From positions 2,790,001 to 2,854,000 of the forward strand of contig NC_016457.1 of assembly GCF_000226115.1 (NCBI RefSeq): a stretch of 64,000 bases of DNA, given 5' to 3'. The position numbers and the translations under genes are program-made. The notes under the pieces are model-generated. The model was not told the origin of the DNA, made no database searches, and was given only the letters and a program-made list of their open reading frames with translations. Below are positions 23,011-36,785 of the stretch, piece by piece (the stretch's first letter is position 1; each line of letters begins with the position of its first letter). The DNA is from Thermothielavioides terrestris NRRL 8126 (Eukaryota; Ascomycota; Sordariomycetes; Sordariales; Chaetomiaceae).

Positions 23011-23789
23011 TTTGGCGGCTTATGATTTTTTTTTGTTGTTGTTTTTGACGAAAAAGGGGAAAGGGGGCCGGAAGTGTTGACGTCGGTTTTGAGGCGGTTC
23101 TTCTTCGCAAAGAAGTTGGCTCTGTGGTGCCGATTGTCGTCAGGGGGATGATGTTGTGTTGAGGATGTGAACTTGAGCGACGCGTCAGTGAATATTTAAA
23201 GACTCATGAAGAATAGAAATGGAGACAATAGACAAGAGCTTATTTCACTACGCACAACAATAGGGTTTCAGCTGTGAGTTGGCCATGGTGTTGGACATGC
23301 GCAGTGTCAAACCGGGAAGGGGGCGTTGAGTCATGTGAAGTTGACATTAATACCTGGTTCTGGCTTCTCTTGCAACACCCTGAAGAACGTTGAACAGCTT
23401 CTATCACTGTTTTGGAGAATTAGAAAGTGAAATACATCGTGAAACAAGTCTCAAGTGCACAGGAGAGTCTTCCTCCTTGTCAGTTAATCATTTGGGAACA
23501 AGGACTGCTGCTGTTGTGCCGTACTGGTGAGTCTGCCCGGCCCTGAGCAACGGCCCATCCAGCCCATTATCCGCTCCAGCCTTACTGTGTAGCGTTCTCC
23601 TGGGGGTATGGTCACCTTCTTCCACCAAGGCTGTCTCTAGGAGCAGAGCGTATCCATTCCCCACGACCCGCTGTGGTCTACAGCAACCAATACCCCGATC
23701 CCAGTATGAGAACGCCGGCGCCGACAAGCGCAAATACGTAGTATGGGTAGCCGTCTGTGTTCCAAGGGCCGAGAGAGAAAATCACGCCC
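23011..23789. other. Intergenic
   Basis: No gene is seen. The right end should carry the 3' untranslated region of the minus-strand transporter. Confidence 0.5.
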
Positions 23790-25729
23790 CTAGTTCGCCT
23801 CGGATTCTATATCTGGCGTACCCACGCCCTTCTCAGCGTCGTCCGAGTCGGCTTTAGTGTCGGTTGTGGTGGCCGCCGCTGCCGGGCTCTTCTTGCTCTT
23901 GGTGGAGATCCATTTGCATCCGAGGAGCAGCAGAAAAGAAATTACTGGCGTTACGGCAGGGATGTACTATTTTGCCCATTCATTAGTCTTTTGTTCTTGT
24001 TTTCTCTTGGCGCGCGAGCCGGAGTTCAGGAAACGAGCCACAGAATCCCGACTTACGAAGACCTGCGTGACAGACAGGCTGTACTGCCGAATGACGGCCG
24101 GCAGCTCCGCTGCCGGCACGAGCGAGCCTAGACTCGTCACGCCCGAGTTGATGATGTTGTCGACCACTTGCTCAGAGACCACTCCCGCGAGGTTGGCCTG
24201 GAGTTGGCGCTGAAACACTGCCTGACCGATGGCCATGAAAATGGAGCAGCTGGTCGAGATGACAGTCAGCAGCGTCGATGCCCCGAGCGGAACAAGATCC
24301 TGCGGCAGCGAGGACTGCATGGCGAGGTGCGAGAGGTTGGTCCCTAGCGAGTATCCCACGCCGCCCAGGATCTGGTAGCCAACCCAGTGCGCGCCCGAGA
24401 TGTCCGGGTAGATGGTAGTCAGCAGACCGCCGCACAGGCAGACGCAGGCCTCGGCGAGCAGCATGAACGGATTCCACCAGCCGAGCTGCGAGACGATGGC
24501 GGAGCCGACAAAGGCGGCCAGCACGTCGAAGATGACGGTCGGGAAGAAGTTGACGCCGCTGCGGGTGGGCGACGCGCCCAGCACGCCCTGGAACCAGACG
24601 GGCAGCCAGTAGATGACGGTCTGGAAGGGCCCGTTGACGAAGAAGGCGGCCGCGCAGAGCAGCGCCGGGTTGCGGTTGACGGTGAAGAGCCGCGGCGGGA
24701 TCAGCGCGGCCTCCCCCCGCCGGACGATCCAGATGAGGAAGAGGAGCAAGACCACGCCGAAGCCGACGAGCAGGCCGATGACCACTGAGGATGACCAGGC
24801 GTAGGAGACGCCGCCCCACTGAAGTGCGAGCAGGAGCATGGTGGTGGAGCCGGCGAACAAGGCCAAGCCGAGGACGTCCACGCTTCGAAGCTTGGCCGTG
24901 ATGGGTTGGTTTTCGGTTTCGGCGGGCTTCAGATGAACGAGCAGGAAGAACAAGGCCGCAGCGGCGCCGCCGATGGGCAACTAGGCAACCGAGGATTAGA
25001 TTACGAGCCCGTCTAAGTTACTCAAACACGATGGTGAATCATTAGTTGGAGCAGACTGACATTGATGTAGAAGCACCACCGCCAGGTGACGTTCTGGGTC
25101 AGCCCGCCGGCTATGACAGGCCCGACGATGCTCGCGATGGAGAAAATGGCGCCCATGGTGCCGGTCCAGACGGCGCGCTTGTGCAGCGGGATGATGGTGG
25201 TGAGGATGGTGAAGCCGCCGGCCAACAAGCCCGAGGCACCCAGCCCAGCGACGGTGCGGCCGGCGATGAGGGCGGCGGACGAGGGGGACGTGGCACACAC
25301 GAGGCTGCCAAGCTCAAAGACGAACAGGTACAGCATGTAGACGAGCTTCTTGGGGAACAGCGTGTAGACCTAGACCTTGCCGGCCAGGGGCTGGCTCGCG
25401 GCCATGGCGACCATGAAGGCGGCGCCGTACCAGCCGATGTCTCGCGTCGAGTTGAACTGGGCTGTGATGGCGGGCACCGCCGTCGCGATGAGGTTGAAGT
25501 CGAGGCCAATGAGGAAAGTGCAGAGGCAGATGGCGACGTGGATCAGCACCAGTTTCGTGCCCTTCACCTCGTTGGCCGGATCGATGTCTTCGCTGATGTC
25601 GACCGCGACGGCGGCCTTCCGTGGCGACTTGTTGTTCTTGTCGTCGCCCGCAGGTGCCGGTTCCAGCGCTGCCGTGACGGTCGTGGGCCCGCCATCGAGA
25701 GCCTTGACACCGCTATCGACGCCGTTCAT
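23790..25729 (-). pseudogene. DHA2 14-TM efflux transporter with in-frame TAG
   Basis: Exons 25729-25061, 24980-24057 and 23966-23790 encode an MFS drug:H+ antiporter (DHA2, 14 membrane segments), a plasma-membrane exporter family often tied to toxin or fungicide efflux. Landmarks are DFNLIATAVPAIT, DIGWYGAAFMV, the GASGLLAGGF glycine motif, WRWCFYINLPIGG restored by the first intron, and a last membrane segment FLLLLGCKWI restored by the second. The frame totals 590 codons, but codon 120 (25372-25370) is TAG, in the run LAGKV-stop-VYTLFPKKL. The stop lies in a six-base near-duplication, GTCTAG followed by GTCTAC. Removing this unit would leave the family sequence uninterrupted. All else is intact, so this is a very recent inactivation, a sequence error, or a readthrough case. 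No intron could remove it, because the sequence on both sides is conserved coding sequence. Confidence 0.8.
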
Positions 25730-26150
25730 AGCGGGGGATAGAGGTATAGAGTGAAGGCAGTGATGGCAGTGCTGTACACCGTAGGTTGGTCCGTTGCCGG
25801 CGCCGCGTCCTGAGGGCCTAGGCAGTTGATTAGGGGTCAGTGGGAAGGAAACGGGCAAGTGCCGTTCGTGCTTCATACATGTAACGGGTACTAGTTAATA
25901 AGGATCCGTAGCAGTGCCGGCTGAGGGGGAATTGCTCTGTTGCTCGGCCGTCCAGTCTCTGCTGACCTCCCCCTGCTCCCACTGACGTGGTTGATGGCCC
26001 CCAACGTCCGGCTGATCAAGCAGCGCAGCGCATTCCGCCCAATCTAGATAACGCAGTGAGCCAACAAGATTATCTCATTTCAAGTTCAATTGGCGGATTG
26101 TTAATGGATTCTGAGGAGTTCCGTCTGCTCAACCAGACCAACCCCCATGC
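25730..26150. other. Transporter upstream region
   Basis: No gene is seen; the stretch should hold the promoter of the minus-strand transporter. Confidence 0.45.
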
Positions 26151-26156
26151 ACGGCA

Positions 26157-28010
26157 GTGTGGTACGCTGTGGCTTGTTTGCACGCCCAGCCGGGTTCTCC
26201 TGCCGTGCATGCAAGTGTATGCGCAGTTGACTGCAGCCGCCCACTGCGGTTGATTGGCGGGAGTCCATGTCTTGGGATTCATCCTCCGGGATCCGGGCCC
26301 CTGCAGTCGATGGGCGTCAGCAGCGCCATGTCCATCTCGATGACGACCTTGGGTATCAGAGCCACCGCGCCAAAGCGAAGCGGCGCTGCAAAAGATGATG
26401 CACCGCTGGGACGTCGAATCTACGGATCAAGTGGGCTTCGAGATGATGCCCTGGAGGCTGTCCAAGACGCCAAGCTAGCCAGGATGCCGTCCGAGACACT
26501 ATACGCGATGCCGCGCACGCTATGCCACTCCCTGGAGGCCTTCGCCGGCCACGTCGACATTAACCGTCTCCGGCCGTGGTGGCAGGCGGACGAGTCTGTC
26601 ATGGGGCATCCCGCGTGAGTGAGCCTTCTCGCCGGGCCGTGTTTTCAGGGATGCCCACCGACATCCGGTTCATTCCAAGGCTGCGTACCTGATGAACTGT
26701 TCCATTCGGGACGACGAGGCGGAGGCCTACCTGCGGCGATTCCTGCATACACAAGACGCCAAAGCATCTTAACAGGGAAGCATGCCGTACGCTTGGCCGA
26801 CGGCAACATTCGAAGTTACCTGGCTGCCACCGCTCTAGCAACGGTTGGAGTAGTGCCGGGCCTCGTTGAGAGACAAGCTTCGCGCCAACACTGAGGGAGA
26901 CTATGCTGGCGCAGCGCAATATGCTCGGCTTTGGTATGTTGGGCCGGGCAGGATCACCTACCCCTTCGCGTATGAGTCCCTGAAATTGATGGACATGACC
27001 CTCAACTCCAGGGGTTCTCTCCGATGCGGATGACACGGTCAAAGACTTGAAGCACTTCATAACCTCAGTGACGACGACGACGCGCACCACGCAGATTGCC
27101 AGAGCCGCCCAGTTTCTGACGCGCAGGGTCTTTGAAGGGAACATCAGTGAGATGTGGGTAAGTACTTATTCCCTCACCTCGCTGAGCGGGCAGTCTTGCC
27201 CCTTCCCCGGTCAGGACCGCCACCAGCTCACGAAGGAACCCTGTCACGCAAAGAACCTGAGCGAATCCTACGGGATGATGCTCCTGGCCGCGCCTCTGAG
27301 CTCCTCTTCGCCCACCGCAGCCTCACCACTGCTGGCCTTGACCAGCTCAGTGTGGTGAGATCATGGCAAGCATCTCGTTGGGCAAGTCTTTCCTCTCGGC
27401 CAATAAGGAGGAGTGGACCAATGGCCGTCACTTGTGGATCGGAAGGTGACGTACAGCTCGTTGCTGCTGAGCGACGTCTACTGTCTAGCCTCCGCTATCG
27501 TTCCGTTGCCGTCGATGATATATGCCCAGCTCGGAGGAAGCAGCAATTCTCCGGACGGCTAAGGTCAAGTATAGGTATCTCTTTCATGCCCCTGGCCCTG
27601 ACCGCGAGAGCGCTCTCTCCAGATGGTTCGAGCCCAGGTGCCCAGTCAGCCACTCGTTCTTGTTCGGCACGATAGTTCTCCATGTTGAACTCCCACCCGA
27701 GTGAAGCAGAGAAGGGGTTAAGGAAAGAGATAAGCGGCGTCTATATAATTCTGGGTCGCTGTCAAAGCCGTCCTTGGGCGGTGCGTACGCCGCACCCCGT
27801 ACCACACCGCAGTGCTCTCCAGCCCGCCAGCCTACAAACCCACTAGCCTTCGAGCGGCAGATCTTCCTGTTCGCTCACATCACACACACGGGCCGAGAAC
27901 ACCCTCCGGCGCCGCCACCTTGCCTCGCTGTGCCGCACGTACAACAATGCTGCCTTGAAGGTGCGCCACAAGGGCAAGGGTGCACTCATCGTGCTCAAAC
28001 TTGCTGAGTG
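26157..28010 (+). pseudogene. Possible decayed gene remnants
   Basis: Short protein-like pieces follow one another on the plus strand in different frames: DGRQQRHVHLDDDLGYQSHR (about 26307), DALEAVQDAKLARMPSETLY to a stop at 26618, AYLMNCSIRDDEAEAYLRRF (about 26690), YARLWYVGPGRITYPFAYES (about 26920), TQIARAAQFLTRRVFEGNIS (about 27090) and LASLCRTYNNAALKVRHKGK (about 27930). Stops and frame changes separate them, and I could not find splice sites that join them. No family is recognised. They may be debris of one gene, or chance open frames in GC-rich DNA. Confidence 0.25.
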
Positions 28011-28623
28011 AGTGTGCAATTGCCACGCCCCCGGTAGCACAACCTGGATGGTGGTGATAGTGATGAAAAATGGCGGAGGGAGAGGCGGCGAGGCAATGAA
28101 AGAAATACTGTGGATTGCGGGATACGAGCGGCGCGGGCTAGAGGCGTGCGCTGGAGGTGCTGTACAGGGAGCTGGAGGCGGGGGGCGGGGGTAGTGGGGA
28201 AGGGGAGCGGAAATGGGCGGCGAGGTGGGTGAGTGGGCTGAGGCTGTCTTGAAGGTTACAGATCTGTATGGGCACGTGTATGTGTTGAAGGATCTGGGGA
28301 TGCGTTCGCGGAGTGAGGTGAGGTTCGGGTGGCGTGGTGTGGAACGGAAGAAAGGGTGTTGGATTTACAAGTCTCAACGGACCCAGGCAATAATCAAGTT
28401 ATCGGAACATACTATTTCACCTGGTGTACGTGAGAGTTTTGCTTGGCTCGTAATGTGCATTATCAGCGAGTGACTATATCAGCGAATGACTTCCTCTGGT
28501 CTCTGCTCGATGCTGCCTGCTGGCCGACCCAGGCCGTGCACACGCCGGTAACATGGTCCGGAGATACAGACAGAGGGAAAGAGATCGTCCTGCAGAGTCC
28601 CTTAGTCAGCTTCCATCTTGTCA
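28011..28623. other. Intergenic
   Basis: No gene is seen. G-rich sequence with GGGGGCGGGGG-type runs lies at about 28170-28205. Confidence 0.5.
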
Positions 28624-30476
28624 TCAGCGGCTCAGTTCCTCCCGAAGCTCGTCCAACTCCCTCATCATCTCCTCTTCGGCGGCCATCAGTTTCTCCCGAA
28701 GCTCGGCCAACTCCCTCATCGACACCGTCCTCGCACGCAGCAATGTCTCGAGGCCCAAGTTGCGCTGAGCCTCCTCCTCGCCGGCCACCAGAGCCGTGGT
28801 GAAGCACGTATGGGGGCAGTCACGCCAGCCATGGGGCACAGCATAGCGCTGGTACAGGCAGCGGTTGCACGTGTCGAACCAGTTGTTGTTGAACACCACG
28901 AGCCCCCCAGGCCGGTACGCCACGTCCAGCGGCAACAAGCTCACCTCGGCCTCAAGCTCCATCAGCCCGGCAAGCTGCACCCGCACGCGGCGGACCTCCC
29001 CCTCGTCGCCCACCCCGCCGCCGTGGCCCCGGAGACCGTACAATTTCGCCACGTCCGCGAACAGGCGGCGCCACCTGCCACCACAACCTCCGTGGCCACC
29101 AGCGTCATCATCCATCTCATCAGCCGTGAGCGAGATGCCGCTGAGGCGGATCTCTCGCAGGGTGCGGCGGGTGCGGGCCCACAGCGCCAGCAGGTCGCAG
29201 CGGCGGACGGGCGCGTCGCGCAGGTCGAGGAAGCGCAGCGCGGGCAAGTCGGCGTGGCTGGCGAAGCGGCGCAGCGTGCCGACGAGCGCGTCGTGCCACT
29301 GGCGCCCCTCTCTGCCGGTGTCGTCGAACGCGAGCGTCAGCCGCTGCAGCCGCGGCGCCAGCTGCGCCAGCGCCGGCAGGAACATCCAGTTGATGCAGCG
29401 GACCACCTCGGCGCGCTCCGGCGGCACACAGCGCAGCATCAGCGAGACGCTGGTCAGGTCGGCGAAGCTGGTCGCGAGCTGGTCGCCGAGCGTGGTGGTG
29501 GCGTCGATCGGGGGCAGGTAGTGGATGGAGACGAAGTCGCGCTCCATGTCGTTGGGCCTGTTGGGGAGCGGCGAGGTAAGCTTGGAGTGCTGATTTTCTC
29601 ATCCGAGACGGGCATGGCATGCAATCTGGTGGGTGAAAAACGGGTATGTACATACCAGTGCCAGGCGCGCAGGGAACGGATGGGCCGCTGCGCGGCGCCG
29701 AGGGCCTCGAGGAGGACACCGAAGTTGTGGCCGAGCCCGGTGTTCTTGCCGAACAGGTTTCCGAGGGGTTCAATGGGGCTGGCCCGGCTGGCGTAATGGC
29801 TCCCCGTCGCTCTCGCAAACTTCTCCATGCCGAAGCACTTGCCGTCCCGCTTCTCGTAGATACTGAACCTCTTGGCCACCTCGGCATCTGTAGACACAGC
29901 GTCGGTGACCTCGACATGTTCGAGTTTGGTCAGACGGTCGAGAATCCCCGTCAAGGCCCTGCAGTCTTCCTTGTCGACGCAGTACCTCACCTGCCGCGAA
30001 AAATGCCTACGCCAATTGTCGAGCTGGACCAAGATGGTTTGCTTTTGGTCCTCCGAAGCATTCTCGAGTCGCTCGTCAAAAGACCTGCGCTGGGCCGGTT
30101 CGATGTAGTGAGACCCAAGACGGAGGACGCGTAGCTTGTTAGCGATTTCGGTCCTGTTAGCGAGGGCTCCCAGAGCGCCGAGGCTGTGAAACGCAACGAG
30201 CCAGGGCATGCTCTGGATTCTCTGGGTAAACAGGCCAGCGGTGACGTGATATATGCGCCGCTGTGTTCCACGGAGGCTGATCAGATCTTTGATGTCGTCA
30301 ACGCAGCCCGCTATCTCGATGATGAGGTCGGCCGGGAGCGTCTCCATGGTCGGTTTGGCGACCGGCTTGGCCATGAGCTGGGCCAGGAGCTCCTCCATCG
30401 GCGTCGACATGAGGGTTGGGTATGCGCTCGACTGATCAGAGAGGTAGTTCTGGGCTTGGGGACTTTGATGCGACAA
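28624..30476 (-). CDS. F-box protein
   Basis: Exons 30476-29656 and 29557-28624 (98-nt intron) give 584 residues; starting at the in-frame Met at 30410 would give 562. The N-terminal ETLPADLIIEIAGCVDDIKDLISLRGTQRRIYHVT is an F-box, the Skp1-binding motif of SCF ubiquitin ligases. The splice restores LRAWHWPNDMERDFVSIHYLP. The middle contains Leu-rich stretches (LAPRLQRLTLAF, LPALRFLDLRDAPV, LREIRLSGISLT) like the scoring region of fungal F-box proteins. The C-terminus is a short coiled coil with two near-identical 18-residue units (MRELAELREKL and MRELDELREEL), produced by a 54-nt tandem duplication at about 28630-28720. The substrate is unknown. Confidence 0.8.
28630..28722 (-). repeat. 54-nt tandem duplication in F-box gene
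   Basis: The plus-strand string TCCCGAAGCTC(G)…CCAACTCCCTCATC occurs twice, 54 nt apart, keeping the frame and doubling a heptad-like coiled-coil unit at the protein's C-terminus. Confidence 0.75.
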
Positions 30477-32399
30477 TCAAGTAGACTTGCGGAAGCGACA
30501 AACAGAAAGCGGGATGGGTATATATGCGACGTCGGCCCTAGCTGGAGCCAGGAGATGGAGTTGTAGAAATCAGTATTTTGTCGGTCGGCTGTCAGTCCAT
30601 CAGAAACACTCCCGTCCTAAGGCAAACATGCCTAGGACCAAATTCGCAGTCACAGGGTTCCAAAGTCCAGGGCACCAGTCCTCTCACCAGGGCTCGGCAC
30701 CCTGCCTTGGCTGGCGCCGGTCATAGCTGCACAGACCGGGAGGCATCCGCTACCCGGGGCGGCTCCTTTGCTGCCGCCGAGCACGGTAGCACAGACTGGG
30801 AGATATCCCCTACCCCTTGGTTGAGTCTCGGGGTAGTTCAGGGGGAAACCCAGCATGGGCAACAGGAACGCAGAGGTTTCAAACAAAACAAAACAAAACC
30901 AGCTGGTGAAGATGATCTGAATTGCGAAAGTGACTTGCCATGGGACAGCTGGCACGTCCAGGGGTAGATGCTACAGAGTTCTGTCGCCGCATCTCATCAC
31001 ATCCCGTGCTCCAGACTATCCGTTGCATATAAACCCCTCTGCGTTGGGATGTAGCACAGAAATGGGGCGCAGTGGTACAAGTGAGACAGGTTCAAAATTG
31101 CTTCCCATTAGACAAAAAGATGACTGCCAGCCCAAATGGCAAAGGCACCTGAAGGAGGCTTCCTCAGGAAAGCTTGTGCGAGCATCATGTGTTCTTTCGT
31201 GTCTGCTTGCTCGATGGTTGGACGGAAGGTTGGCGGCCCCGGAATCAGCCAACGAACGTCTTCCAGCATTCCCATTTCCAGAGTTTTGACCGTTTCGGTG
31301 GTGAATTGGCGCTTCCAATGAGTCCCTCGGAAATGAATCATCTAAACAAGGCACCGACTCTTGCTTGAGCAGCTCATTACCGGCGCGAGAACAAAGAACA
31401 AGACGAAAAGCGTGGCCCAAGAACAACAGCAGACACAATGCAGACGATCAAACATGCTTTGAATCGCCGTTCTCGCGGTCCACACAGAGCGTACGGCGAC
31501 CACAATGCACAGAGAATGGAATACTGGGCCTGCTATGGCTAGACTTGCCAGACCACTCCCAGCACGGCCACAATTCATTCAAATCTGGGCTGCTATCGCC
31601 TGGAATAGCATCCGGCTGCCATATCCGTTGAAAGTTGTGCGGTCTCAAATCTGGTTTCCGGTGGGTGTGGCATGTCGTGCTGTGCCTCTGCGTACGCTGA
31701 CTCTAGCGTTAGGCTTGCATGCAGTGATGGTCAGGCAAGAGACGCGACGCCGGATCACTGCAGGCTGTGGAATGGCAGCTGTGTTCGCATCAGCAATCAC
31801 AACGCACAATGAAGGCGACTGTGAACCCAAACAGAGAGTTTCAGTTAGACAAAGGATTCGCACGTGCAGCACTGCTCAGTACTCCATAACAATTGGGAGA
31901 AGGCGTGAAACAGAAATTGTAGATCTCAAAAATGAAACAATCGCCAGACCGAAGAACTGACGACAGTGATTAACGACGGATCGCTTTCTTCTCTGGGCGT
32001 CCATGGGCACCAAAGCACCCACGCCACGTATGCATCGCTGATGGAGAGCAACAATGCTATGACTGGACAACCATGGACTATCTGAAGAGAGAAGGGAAAA
32101 GAGCAACAAAAATTTTGTGGGCCGCTGGACGTTGAAAAGCGGCCGTGCAAAGTGGGGCGCTTGGTCACGTGCCTGGTTCCCCTTCGCCTCAAGGAGCCGC
32201 AGCGGCGCCGCAGCCAACCAGACCAAGCCTTCGAATTGCCAGAGCTCCCATTGGTTGCGTGCAGCCGAGGTGCCGAGCCCAGCGCTGCGATCCCGAACCT
32301 GCAACTTCGCGGGTCGGCATCATCAACCTCAAATCTCGCATTCGACAACGCAACTCGCCTGGTTCCAGATTCGCCCTCTGCCGCCAGCCCACATCCGCC
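30477..32399. other. Intergenic with SDH3 promoter
   Basis: No gene is supported. Near 30727-30815 a 25-nt string (CACAGACCGGGAGGCATCC-like) occurs twice in imperfect form. The right end is the SDH3 promoter. Confidence 0.5.
32162..32255 (+). promoter_or_regulatory. E-box and CCAAT elements upstream of SDH3
   Basis: GGTCACGTGCC at about 32162-32172 is an E-box, and CCCATTGGTTG at about 32247-32257 is an inverted CCAAT box. Both lie 145-240 nt before the SDH3 start. CCAAT boxes are bound by the HAP complex, which in fungi controls respiratory genes; binding here is inferred. Confidence 0.4.
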
Positions 32400-33176
32400 A
32401 TGATTGCCCAGCGAGCAGGAACGACGGCGCTTCGCCGAGGTACGTAATCGCACATCGGATAGGAGCCAATTCCCGCTCAGCCGATGCATTCAACAAACCA
32501 AGCACTGCAAGATGGGAAATGAACGCCTGCTAACCAAACGGCCTCGCAAACCGCAGTGGCTGGCAAGCCCAACTCCTTCTTCACCGCCAACGTGGCCAAG
32601 CTCGGTCTCGCCCAGCCGCTTTCCACCACCCAGACCAGGTCCGTACATCCATCCCACTCTATCTTCCCCGGCCAACCCCCCAACCAACCAAAGCAATCGG
32701 ACACTAACGGCCTTCGCCAAAAACACAACAGACCAGTCGCGACGCAAAAGATCACGGCGGCAGACGCGCAGGCCCTGCTGGCGAAGCAGCGTCTCAACCG
32801 GCCGGTGTCGCCGCACCTGGCCATCTACGACAAGCAGCAGACGTGGTTCGGCGGGTCGGCGTGGCAGCGCATCACGGGGTCGGCGCTGAGCGGGGGGCTG
32901 TACGTGTTCGCGACGGCGTACCTGGTGGCGCCGCTGGCCGGGTGGCACCTGGAGAGCGCGTCGCTGGCGGCCGCGTTCGGCGCGCTGCCGCTCGCCGCCA
33001 AGGGCGCCCTCAAGTTCCTCGCCGCCTGGCCCTTCGCCTACCACGCCGTCAACGGCGTCCGCCACCTCGCCTTCGACCTCGGCTACGGCTTCAAGCGCCA
33101 GACCATTGTCAAGACCGGGTGGTACATCTGGGGTGTCTCCGTCGTCGGGGGGCTGTATCTGGCTTTCTTCCTTTGA
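32400..33176 (+). CDS. SDH3: Succinate dehydrogenase cytochrome b subunit
   Basis: Encodes SdhC/SDH3, one of the two membrane anchors of mitochondrial complex II, which binds heme b and ubiquinone. Exons 32400-32439, 32557-32638 and 32732-33176 give 188 residues, the usual length. The first exon codes only for the start of a basic mitochondrial presequence (MIAQRAGTTALRR). Family landmarks are RPVSPHLAIYDKQQTWFGGSAWQRITG, which includes the quinone-site Ser and Arg, and the heme-ligand His in PFAYHAVNGVRHLAFDLGYG. Three hydrophobic segments follow one another after residue 75. The second intron (93 nt) has no stop and keeps frame, so unspliced RNA would insert 31 residues after the presequence. 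The gene converges on TAF6. Confidence 0.95.
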
Positions 33177-33648
33177 GAGAGAAGGGGAAAAGAGAAACAA
33201 CGAGTGCGGTCGTGAAATGGGGCGGTCAAGTGCAAGGGCCTGAGGAGGAGAGAGGATGAAGGGAGAAGGTGGTTGACCCAAACGCGAAGAAGATCCCAGC
33301 GGTTGGGCTCGGCAGCAGATTGTCGGGGTTGTTGGCCTGGGCCGTAAATACTAGACAAGGAGGAATGCCGTGTATGGATGTCACACTTCCAATAGGATCA
33401 GTTTCTTTGTGTTATGGGAAATCTTGAGTGGATGGTCGAGTGTGCCTGTGGGTATTATATTCTGTATTGAATGAGCACTATCCATCCAGTTCCCCCAAAT
33501 CCGCCGTGTCCCATCGCCGAGTCCGATATCAAAAGAGACCGTAGCAAATGCATTTTCGCTGACCTAACCAGGCAGCCCGCTACTCCGCAACGCCGTACCT
33601 GCCCTCCGCAGCACCCAAGTTCCGGAAAGACAACTTAAAGAAGAAGCA
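33177..33648 (+). other. SDH3-TAF6 interval with possible small ORF
   Basis: Between the convergent genes, a 55-codon frame starts at 33471 (MSTIHPVPPNPPCPIAESDI…) and stops at 33636-33638. A different frame in the same place, after a CTAACCAGGCAG acceptor-like site near 33573, reads RYSATPYLPSAAPKFRKDNL and ends at 33650-33652, overlapping the TAF6 stop codon on the other strand. Neither is recognised. Both cannot be taken as real without transcript data. Confidence 0.3.
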
Positions 33649-36785
<3,137 letters not shown>

